From Cryptomeria japonica (lineage: Eukaryota > Streptophyta > Pinopsida > Cupressales > Cupressaceae), in contig NC_081413.1 in the NCBI RefSeq assembly GCF_030272615.1, positions 720,395,867 to 720,459,866 on the forward strand: a stretch of 64,000 bases of DNA, written 5' to 3'. A program made the translations under genes and the position numbers. The stretch's first letter is position 1. Each line of letters opens with the position of its first letter. This document shows positions 54,683-64,000 of the stretch, piece after piece. The notes under the pieces were generated by a model that saw only the letters and a program-made list of their open reading frames with translations, did not search any database and was not told the origin of the DNA.

Positions 54683-56270
54683 TGATGGGATGGGGTTTGG
54701 GATAGACTAGCCCAGTCTATGATCTTGGATCCTTCCCTTGGATCACCTGGTGTTCTCTTCACACCCTAGGGTCTCTTGGACTTCCCTTGCTTGAGGAATC
54801 CCCTGACCTTGCCCAATCCACCCACCAATGAGTTGCAATGTTGCTCCCAAGGTCTCACCTACTCATGAGACTCAAAACCCCTTACTATGGCTAATAAGGG
54901 CTTGGCTTGTTCCACACCTTCCTAGGTCTTAGCAAGGTTAGGTCAGGTCTATTTCATGGTTTTTCCACCCATTCATGTGCCACCATGAGGTTTCAAGATT
55001 CCAACCCTTTACCGATTTCACTATTTTGTGTTTTTGCCTACAAAATAGGGCTACAAGGATTAGGACCAATTAGGCCTCCTACTTGGTACTTTAGGGCTCC
55101 CTCTCACAAAAGATGCACAAACAACCCAAACTCCCAAAATGGACTACCATTCATTTGGCTAGGGCTCAAGGATTTCTCTAGTTTTGGGCCTCCAAGTGGT
55201 TGTGCAGTGCCTTGGGTGAATTTTGGGGTTTTTAAGGGTTTTGTGAGGGTTTTTATGGTCTGTCTGGGTCACAGTGTATGTTTTATGTTTTAGCCACCTT
55301 GTCTGGAATGGTGGAGGCTCCTCCTTCACACCAGTGGTGCTTCACACACTCCTCTACACCTCCTCCAAAGGGTGCACTCTCCTCTGACCAACCTTGCTCT
55401 CCAAGACCTCTACAGCTTAACCCTTCCTAGCAGGGCACTGTTCAGTCTCGCCTAGGACTGGGTCTCTTGATGGCCTCCCTACATTTTAAAGGGCCTTTCT
55501 TCTTTTGTAGTATAGTACAGGGTCTATACTCTCATTCCCAATGGTTTCATGGTGGTTCCACAATGGGGAATGGAGTTATGCAGCCATTTACACAATCCTA
55601 TCCAAAACTAGACAGTAAGAAGTCAATTTACAAACTATTTACAAACACCTACAATTTGCTAATAAAAACCTAATCTAATTGCTCACAATGAAAGTATTTA
55701 CACCATAGAAGACATTCCACATAGTTTTGCATTCAAATCAATCCATTAACTTGCTTGGTTGCTTCATTCAAACTAACTGGTAACCAACAAACAATCACAG
55801 TCAGGTCACTTTGCTTGGGCTGTACAATGTCTAACATCTAACCCATTAACTTAGGGTTTGGAAATACTTATACTACCCATACCTCAGCCAGTGTGCCAAA
55901 ATTAGGGTTCTCCATGCTCAACAAGGGTCTTTGACCATTTGGGTGGAAAAGTTGCTTGACAACTTTTAAAAGTTGTCATGCAACTTTTGCATCTTTTAAG
56001 CAACTTTGCCATTGTTGCTTTTCATGACTCCTAAGCCTATTTTGGGCTATCCTAAGGACATCAAAATGCCAATAATGCCTAACACACATCCAAGGCACAC
56101 TCAACCTCTCCTGCACAAGAAATCACAACAAAACACTAAGGACCTAAAACTAGGACCTAGTCTAGAACAGAAGAGCTCATGGCTCTTATTCATATACAAT
56201 GGCTTCAAAAGAAGCATAACACCAACAAAACAAAGAAGGAGGAAGAGCTTGGAAGGGTGCTCCTGCACCA
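54683..56270 (-). repeat. 5' LTR of chromovirus copy 2
   Basis: TGATGGGATGGGG...CTGCACCA, 1588 bp. It carries the palindrome gacaacttttaaaagttgtc at 55958-55977. Confidence 0.93.
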
Positions 56271-56275
56271 GGAGA
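56271..56275. repeat. Target site duplication GGAGA, right copy
   Basis: Exact repeat of 42376-42380. The family A sequence resumes here. Confidence 0.9.
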
Positions 56276-57426
56276 TCAGACACACAACTGACAGAACAAC
56301 TGAGAGAGCCATCAACTCATGCACCGGAAGCAGGAACAACCGGTAACTAAGGCACTCTGCCTTGAGGGTAGGCAAATCATTGAAGATCGTGCAAACACCT
56401 TGGATTAGATATGCAGTTAGAGAATTATAATTGCAGATGGATACTCAAGCGATTTCAAGTGTTTACCAGAACTTATATGCATATTATGTGATCCGGTCAG
56501 TCTTCCCAACAATATTAATGACAGTGGAAAAGTAGGGTTAATGGCAATAAAAGGGAAAAAGTTAAGTTATTTCTTCACACAATGATCGATCATTCTTAAG
56601 AAGAGCGATTTCCAGAGCATTTGAAGAGTCCAAAGGCAATTTGTGCAAGCATCTACATTCGAAGGCAATCTCACCATCCAACAGAATCTTGAGGTATTTA
56701 CCGTTTGCAGAAACCCTAGTTATAGTATCCACATTTGATACTCCTTTGGTGGTGCAAAATCAAGAACCGCCCCATCCTGAATTTAAGAAGCACCCTTTTA
56801 AGTCTCTTTTGGATGATCCGTTGTGAACATTTTTGAGTGTCTGCCATGGTGGTCTTCATATCAAAGACATTAGGGCATACATCCATTGTGACATAGAGGA
56901 GCTTGGAGGTTATGAATTTTCCTGTGTATTCACTGAGAATTTGATTACTGCCAACTAGTTGAAGCCAAAATTTTCTCATTTACAGAAGAACGATTTCACC
57001 CAATTTATAGAATTTTTTATATTCGACAAAGTGGAATGGGTCTGATATATACCCAGTCGCATTCATGGAGAATTCATTTGGTTGGACCGGCCCTACAAGA
57101 TCACCAAAGAAGTTATCAACATCACCTGCCTGCATAAGGTCGGAGGTCCGCCCGACCCTAGGTCTAAACTCTCCAACGCCAAACTCTGCAAACTCACTAA
57201 TGCCACCTTCGATGGTCAATCGATGAGAGTTGATGATATAAAGGATATTGATGTCAAATTTGCAGAAATGGTAATCAAATACAAAGTTTACCAGTCAAAT
57301 CGACTGAACTCTATCTTCGGTAATAATATTCTTATTGCTCATCAAATGGTGAATAAGGATGCACACTATGACCTGTGCAATGTGATGCTGAAGGAGTTAA
57401 TGACAAACCTTCAAAAAATAAAATAG
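56276..57426 (+). pseudogene. Family A copy 2: end of gag region and ORF X N-terminal domain
   Basis: The first 350 bases are the decayed end of the gag region and a spacer like the start of the window. From about 56690 ORF X is recognisable with stops: 'DIEELGGYEFSCVFTENLI', 'FIFDKVEWV', 'RIHGEFIWL', then an open piece 57082-57426 with 'RPYKITKEVINITCLHKVGG', 'MRVDDIKDIDVKFAEMVI', 'YKVYQSNRLNSIF' and 'AHYDLCNVMLKELMTNLQKI'. These blocks parallel copy 1 (119-838). No known domain is assigned. The pattern looks like a folded alpha-helical domain kept in a family of elements. Confidence 0.6.
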
Positions 57427-60056
57427 GACAAGAAAAATACTTTCTGGTATGGATGTTTTGTTATATGTTTAGCATTATACTTTTTGAATACAATTCCCAG
57501 TTATGGTAAAATACTGTGGGCTTTTGATAGATCGGTAGCCACACAGATAGCAAAATTTTTGGATAGCCAAGGAGATAAACAACAAAAGGCCAACTTATGG
57601 ACATTTTTCAAAAACTTTTCAGGAAGAAATGAAAAATAGGGCTAGGATCCCTAAATCAATTGTAGAAAAATATAAAGACACTATTTGTTTTATAGTAAAT
57701 AAAGATGAGTGTATGATGGAGGCAGTCCAACCTAGAATAGTATGGATTATGCCGATGGGCTATGAGGTGGACAAGGCCACACTGGATGCTTATGTACACC
57801 ATCTACTACAAGAACCGGTTGATGAAAAAGAAGAAAAATCTAGCACAACCCAGGAAAAAGGCTTAAAAGCTCACCACAAACAAGTTGCACCGGAAATAAG
57901 AAGAAAAATGACCAAGGTTGTAGCAAAAACTTTAATAAGTGAAGGTCATGACAGGGAAAAAATTGAGCAAAAGGTTAAAATACTTGAAGCCCAGAGAAAA
58001 TAAGAGATAAAACAAAAGAGAAAGGAAGAAAGGGAAGCTTGAAAGACAACTCATGCAACTCCAAATGTGGTCATGATTTCTTCAGAAAAATCAAAACAAC
58101 TGCAAACACCATCTAGTGAGCCTGCGAGTCATAAGCCGATAGAATCAATGAAAAGAAAAAAGAAGGTGGCTAGGCAGTATATGACTGTTCCTTCGAAGGA
58201 GACTGAATCAGATGAAGAAATCAAGGAAGATCCAAAGATGAAAGGTGTTTTTGTAAGGGTTGTGAGGGAGAAGAAGGAAGAGCTGAAGAAAGAATCTACT
58301 AAGGAGCCTTCTTGGAAAACACCCAAAATAACCATTATACATAAACAAAAGCCAAAGTCTGATGAGCAGTCTAAACTAGAAGCAAAGAGGAGAACCGGTA
58401 AGAAGAAACTAGATGCTCAAGACATCATTGATCAAATTATTAATGACAGTAATTTGGATAATATTTCTACATTCTTTGATGATTTTGATGATAAATATTA
58501 AAGGCAGTTAGAGGAAGCAATTATTTTATACCTTGACTCTTTCAATAGAGCATTGATTGAGTTAGAGAAAATTTTGCCTAAGGAATTGTATAATAGATTA
58601 GAGGCCAAAAAATTACATGCTCAAACTCTGGACTGGAAAATACAAGAGACAAAATTAGCCAATCTATGTCCATGAATAACGCCACTAGAGATAGAAGATT
58701 AATGAATAAAACAGATTCGTCAGAATTCAATCCAAAACATCGGATAAATAAATTGATGCTAGAAATATTTGAGGAAATCCGAAAAGAGATAATTGATATT
58801 TGGGTCAAAATTCTTTTGAGTCTAGGATATGAGTTGAGCCCCATTTTCATTCAATCATAGAGTATTCAATTACCAAGGGATAAGGAACTGGCAAAATCAT
58901 ATGACCAAAATATAAATACGGATCCATCAGTTAGCACTCCGCCGGTTACTACTCAATCAGCTAGTGAGTCCAATTTTGAAATAGAGGATACTTTGGGAGA
59001 AAATGTACATGACACAGACGCTAATGTTAAAAAAGAAAAGGATATTGTTAATAAAGTTGATGAGGAAGCACCAGAACAGGATAAGGCACCAAGTGGCGAA
59101 GTCATTGGTGCACATGAAATAAAGGATACGGTGAATAAATCTTTGATAGACAAAGGAAAAGAAACTATGACACACTTCTCTTCCAGCTTGGAAATTGACA
59201 CATCATCCATAGCCAAAGGAAATATGTCACAATTTTCTATCAGTTTTGACAAGCCTTATCACATGGTATCTACGGCAAAGAATTTTGGCCATTGCAACAT
59301 GTCAGGCACAAGCTACTCGGGAATTAACCCAGGAGGAATCCATAGATAGAGAATTGATTAAGAACACTTTTGAAGTTTTGAACTGAGTAGTACTTGATTG
59401 CCAGGTTCAGGATAGCGTGAACTCATCCGGTAAATTATAGGAGATCATTTATTTCATTCCCAAACAATGTGATTCTTTGGTAAAACTTTCAATAACTGAT
59501 GCAAAGAATAAATTTGTTGAGGCCCGGAAACAAACATTTTTGTAAATGATTGTATCTGAGAAGGGTAAACTCCAAATTTGCTTACAATTCATTGATGCAG
59601 CATTGGCGAAAGGAGGAAAAGTTTACAAGACTTGTCTAGATTTTTCAAAGCTTACAACCTCCATAGACAAGAAAATATCAGACTATAAAGATAATTTGAT
59701 TCAAATTTCTAATTCTTATAACCCGACAGTGAACCTAACCAGTTCTTTGGATGGTTCAATTTTGGCGATCATGGATCAAATTTTGAAATTAGAGAAGGAA
59801 AGGGACAACATAATAAAGCGAGCAAATGAGCTCCGAAATTTTATAGGTCCCCGGCTTGATAACTTATTATTTCATAAAACTGAATGTATATCTAACATGC
59901 GGAAGGAGGATCCCACAGAATCTGAGCCAATTGAATACTACGCCAGTCTCTTGAATGGATTCACCTCCATTCTCGACTCTCTTAAGTAGGGTTGGGACAC
60001 GTACTTCTCATTTTTTAAGACTATGTATACTAACATTTTGAAACTTGTATAGAACC
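57427..60056 (+). pseudogene. Family A copy 2: ORF X middle and C-terminal part
   Basis: Open pieces lie at 57629-58003, 58067-58501, 58666-58860, 58993-59349 and 59546-59989, separated by stops or frameshifts. The first has 'CMMEAVQPR', matched in copy 1. The middle is Lys/Glu/Ser-rich and probably disordered ('SEPASHKPIESMKRKKKVAR'). The last (147 codons) is helical: 'LQICLQFIDAALAKGGKVYK', 'MDQILKLEKERDNIIKRANE'. The stretch after it, up to about 60050, parallels the end of copy 1. The full protein was probably about 1000 residues. Confidence 0.55.
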
Positions 60057-60269
60057 GACATGTTTACATATCTGTACAAAATTATTTTTTGGGCACCCAG
60101 CTTTGTCATTGATATCAAAGGGGGAGGAGTACAATGAAAAATGTATATATGGATCAGGGGGAGTATATCAGATGTTTATAGCAACATGGATGTACAGATC
60201 AGGGGAAGCGGATTTAGGGATGGTTTCATTTTTCACATGAGTGTTTCCATCAATGCAAAAGGGGGAGAT
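60057..60269 (+). other. Family A 3' untranslated region and polypurine tract
   Basis: It contains the words 'catcaatgcaaaagggggagat' at the end (tract 60257-60269) and upstream 'tcaaagggggaggagt' at 60115-60130. Copy 1 has the same two features at 3360-3374 and 3500-3521, so the layout is conserved. Confidence 0.7.
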
Positions 60270-61243
60270 TATTGACAATTGACACTCATCTAGTAAGGCA
60301 AATTGCATTTAGGGTTGTCATTGATGGCAACTCATCTCCAGGTATTGATAATTCCCATCGAGATTCATTATTTTATCATTTTTCTTTGATTGGTTCAACC
60401 GGTATACACTACACACAACTGGTATATACACTTTGCTTTATGCTTAATAACCGGATAGTCTTGGTACCGGTAACGTGCATTTGGAACCCAGTTAAGTATA
60501 GGACCCGACTAAGATATCTTGTGACCCCGATAATTTCTTTCATGGAATTTTTGATAGCGTGTGTAGGCCGACATGGTCATTGGGATTATGCATGATATAG
60601 CTTGTGATCCGATAGCCGACAAGTTATAATTCTTCATTGAGGCCAACATATTCAACAAGTTAAAATGGTATTTAAGGAGATCTTTTAGCGATGGATTTAA
60701 TGTGAATGTGAATGTGATTTTGGTTGAGAATCAGTCAGAAATTGATGGTATGCATTTTGATCAGCGAGAGAAAGCTTTAGTGCACAGTCTCAACCGGTAG
60801 CAAGACAAAATATCTATAAATCGGTTCAGAAAGAGGGTTGACTTAGCATAAACCAGAACTTATCCAACATGGTCAAATGCACTTTATAAGTTCATTTTTG
60901 TTTGTAATCATTGTATATTGTTGTGTAAGTCAGTGAGACTTTTGTTTGAGCAATGAGCTCTAGGCGGTTGGCCTAATTGCATGTGCAATCCCCTCCATGT
61001 AATATTTATATACTTTGATCAAGAATATAGATATTGTGGGTATCAACCCCACCGTGATTTTTCCCTTTGCGGGGTTTTCCACATATAGATAGTGGTGTTA
61101 TGGTGTTGCTTCTTTATTTTTTATTTGGTTTATGCACTTTAATTTTATTTACTGTTAACCGGTTCATATGCAATAAGTTCATAAATTTATTTACCGGTAG
61201 AACACTGATCCACCCTCCCTCTCAGTGTTCTTGGATTCCAACA
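60270..61243 (+). repeat. 3' LTR of family A copy 2
   Basis: 974 bp. The terminal TG has become TA. It ends GGATTCCAACA as in the 5' LTR and retains the approximately 70-bp segment missing from the 5' LTR. The shared motif is at 61052-61087. Confidence 0.85.
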
Positions 61244-61248
61244 CAAAC
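61244..61248. repeat. Target site duplication CAAAC, right copy
   Basis: It differs from CAAAT (39533-39537) at one base. Confidence 0.6.
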
Positions 61249-62230
61249 ATGTTTATATTTGCAAATTATCCACTGGAACCTCTAACCCTAGAAATTATTA
61301 TAGTTTACACCTATGTGTTCTCTTACAATGTATACAACTGGGAGATTGTTTTTATTTAAAGGTTTTTTTCAAACTTGCAAAGTCCTAGGAATAATTAATT
61401 TTTTTAATATAGAATGTGTTATGATGTTGGGGCTTCCTCTAATGAGTACTCCATGTGGAGACTCTAGAAGATTCTACATTGCTATAGTATAACAATTATC
61501 CAAATGGTTATGATAGATGTAAGAGAACATGTAAGAAAAAGGTTTATAAAGTAGACTTGAAGTAGAATCTTGGAATGCTTATTTTGGTTACCGTGTAAGA
61601 AAATCTTAGAAGGGGAATTACATTTCCAAGTTAGAGTGCTAGGTTCAAATAGTTGACTATTCAAATATGAGGTCACATTTGAGCACCTTCATTACAATTA
61701 CGAACATCTTTGAATGGGTCCAAAGTGGATAATTGAAAGGTGGAGTGCTACAAATTAAGAGTTATATTCTACTTAGGGATTGTTGACTACTAACAAGGGG
61801 CATTTATATTAGTCCATGTTTATTTTTGAAAACACAAATGGTTAATAAGATGATAATACTCTCTATATACAAGACCTTGAATAGTATATTGGCATTAGTT
61901 TAATTATATTGTAGGGTCTTGTAGGTTTTGAGTTTGAGTCTAAGCATTAATATTTTGTCATAGTGTTAAATGACCACAACAATAGTAGGGTTTCCCAATC
62001 TATTGTAAGCTTTCATTTGAAGTAATATCATGAGTTGTATTTTTTGTGGTAGTTTTTTATTGAAAAGGGTGTTTCCCACATATATTGTGTTATGATCACT
62101 TATTTTCTAAAGCCTGTATTCTTCTAATGTTCTTGTAATTTTCTTCAAGACTACTTTGAAATTAGATTAGAAAATTATATTCCTCTAGGTTGCTCATAAT
62201 TATGAAATAAATTGTCTAAAACTAACATAA
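61249..62230 (+). repeat. Relic copia: end of internal region and 3' LTR
   Basis: After the duplication, about 90 bp of decayed post-pol sequence leads to a purine tract (ctgggagat, 61338-61346) and an LTR start TGTTTTTATTTAAAGG at 61347. Near 62058-62090 the words aaaagggtgtttcccaca and attgtgttatgat match the shared copia LTR block. The LTR end is not certain; about 62200 is likely. With the RNase H scrap at 39136-39537, this is the oldest element of the nest. Confidence 0.55.
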
Positions 62231-63250
62231 ACACATCTTCATGATATATTCACGTGCATTTCAAAGTGGGGCAAAATATAATGGTAAAATTTGTTACCCA
62301 AATCGACTCTCATTTAGTGGTGGGCCCATTTTGGTAGAATGTAATAATATAATTAAATATGAAAAAATTACATTTTAATAAAAAAAATTGGGCTCAATTC
62401 CTAATCTTTTATGCATTCCCATTTATACATGCTACCATTCATTTAACCTTACCGCATCCCCACGTGCACTTGCTACTATAGAATTGCCAAATTGCTATCC
62501 GATTAGTGTGCCTATTATTATACCCATATCCATGAATTTACTCATCATTTTGTGATTTATGTTTCCTTGTATCAAATCAATTATTTGATGTTGGGGTTCC
62601 ATAGTATGTCACATATATGATTAAACTCTAAATTTTGAATTTTCAAATTTAGATTTTATGGAATCCTTCCTTTGCACTAGCCATTATGAGTAGAATTGGT
62701 ACACATTAGTCATTGTCGTGTCTTGGTATTTAAAGACATTCATTTGCTCATTTAAACACATGAATAGGAACATTCAAATGTCCTAGAGCACCTACATGTT
62801 TGAGAATGATGCCCTCAATAATCACTTATGACCTGTAAATTCAATCTAATTGAGGGGGCTAACCTAGAAGAACATGACACTTATGACCAAGCAATATTCT
62901 TAAGATATTTTTAAACACCTATAGTCCTTATGCATCAACATACATTATATTTGAAGGGCAAAAAAACTTTCAATAATCCACAATTAGTTAATTTGATCAT
63001 ATGAGTTATACAATAATTTCACACACAACATTATGTTTGTGTTGCTTGATATCGGTCCCATGCCACTCATATCCAACCAATAAGAAATTTTATGTCTGTG
63101 TAATATGCATCCTAAAATTATCAATTCTAAATAGTAAGAAAATAAATTGTACATACTATCAACATTTTTTTTTATCATTAACTACCCCAATCCTTTTAGA
63201 ATTTTTTTAAAATAATATTTTAATTTATCAAACTCTTATTTTAATTAATT

Positions 63251-63300
<50 letters not shown>

Positions 63301-64000
63301 TCCATATAAAATATTCTTACAATTATACATCCCCAAATTTAAATTTTAAAATGGAAATTTAATAGTGGTAGCCAAAACACGTGAATGCTATGCATTTAGT
63401 AATTTTTCTAATAAAGTGCATGAATACATTGAATATCATTAAAATATACAACTAACTTTGAAGGACACGAGTTAAATGGGTTTGCTGATTGAGCGATCTG
63501 GTTTTTAATTAAAATTGTGTGGCCTCCAGAATTTCCCCATGAAAAAGATATGGACTCATTCAATTTTCTTTTAAAAGCTCTCTTTCATGGTTGTTCTAAA
63601 AAAAATTATTAGTATCTTTCTTTGGCAGATAAATCATTTAATTAGTGATTATTAGTTGTACTTATCAAATAATTTTTTATTTATTTTTTGATAAAAGTGG
63701 ATGACCCATTGAAATTATATTAAATCTTTATATTTTTTACATAGTGTCTGGTTCAATGAGCACTGAAGGGAAAGAACCAGTAAGAAAACCCTTCAATATT
63801 GCTTAAGAAAACAAAAGCCTATCTACCCATTACAATAGCCCATAGGCGACTCGAATTACTTATCAAATAATTAAATAGATTTAAATTTTATATTTATTTT
63901 TTAACAAGTTAAATATGTATATTTTTAACTATAAATGTTTTTAAAAATAATTATTAACTTTTCCATTGGTTAGTTGAGAGTGATATTGAATTTTTATTAG
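62231..64000. other. AT-rich DNA with an LTR-like start; otherwise unassigned
   Basis: A purine tract aaagtggggcaaaa (62263-62276) is followed by TATAATGG, which resembles the start of a gypsy 3' LTR with TG changed to TA; compare the Tat junction at 36859-36880. Its far end was not found. No gene is recognised. The open frames at 62984-63178 and 63001-63210 overlap on opposite strands and look like chance. Confidence 0.35.
63257..63299. repeat. (AT)n microsatellite
   Basis: About 43 bases of uninterrupted alternating A and T. Confidence 0.95.

Larger units (their letters stand above)
42381..56270 (-). mobile_element. Ty3/gypsy chromovirus, copy 2, split by a copia element
   Basis: Minus-strand element of the same family as 9158-17207. 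LTRs are at 42381-43969 and 54683-56270, the primer site at 54668-54679, and GGAGA flanks both sides. Its gag-pol is split in the stretch between RT and RNase H by the copia element at 46029-52040. Without that insert it is about 7.9 kb, close to copy 1. LTRs differ by about 3% in a 330-bp sample. Frameshifts, stops and an altered RT active site show it is dead. Confidence 0.95.
39538..61243 (+). mobile_element. Family A non-autonomous LTR retrotransposon, copy 2 (outer element of the nest)
   Basis: LTRs lie at 39538-40474 and 60270-61243, with a primer site at 40477-40488, a gag with coiled coil and zinc knuckles (about 40542-42300), then ORF X (about 56690-59989), a polypurine tract (60257-60269) and a CAAAT/CAAAC duplication. 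A chromovirus (42381-56270) splits it between gag and ORF X. Removing that insert leaves about 7.8 kb with no RT, RNase H, integrase or protease. The gag ('RRGLGYEEGES', several CCHC knuckles) recalls SIRE-type copia gag, which suggests the parent lineage. LTR differences are about 8% in a 345-bp sample. Confidence 0.85.

Overview
The window looks like intergenic, repeat-dense DNA from a large-genome seed plant, perhaps a gymnosperm. It is AT-rich, no host gene can be recognised, and nearly everything identifiable is a plant LTR retrotransposon: Ty1/copia elements with initiator-Met-tRNA primer sites, Ty3/gypsy chromoviruses and a Ty3/gypsy Tat-type element. The species assignment is inference only; no marker gene settles it.

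Layout, left to right. 1-4641 is the 3' part of a non-autonomous LTR element (family A) with a large unknown ORF ('ORF X') and its 3' LTR. It appears to sit in the leader of an older minus-strand element whose LTR begins at 4851. 4851-9152 is mostly decayed DNA with a hAT transposase scrap (6364-6520) and a probable isolated copia-type LTR (about 6873-8232). 9158-17207 is a structurally complete minus-strand chromovirus (target duplication GTGCA) with a gag-pol frame broken by stop codons. 18776-37832 is a plus-strand Tat-type element with gag, protease, a G-patch-like motif, RT, RNase H, a second RNase H and integrase, all decayed. Downstream, on the opposite strand, is a decayed ORF resembling a plant mobile domain (PMD) protein. 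Two later elements sit inside it: a young non-autonomous copia element (19988-24206, duplication AAGAC) and a solo LTR (31415-32885, duplication ACATC). 37833-39135 holds an 80-bp-period degenerate minisatellite.

39136 to about 62230 is a four-level nest. A relic copia (RNase H at 39136-39537, 3' LTR from 61347) was split by a family A element (39538-61243, duplication CAAAT/CAAAC). That element was split by a chromovirus (42381-56270, duplication GGAGA), which was split by a full-length copia element of Tork type (46029-52040, duplication GAATT) with an uninterrupted 1347-residue gag-pol. Hand-counted LTR differences fall in the expected order: about 8%, 3% and 1.3%. 62231-64000 is AT-rich, with another LTR-like start and an (AT)n tract.

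The only element that looks capable of making all its own proteins is the Tork copia. The family A elements and the 19988-24206 element carry gag-like proteins fused to, or followed by, unknown domains and have no pol. They would need enzymes supplied in trans. These pol-less families and the antisense PMD ORF are the least ordinary content.
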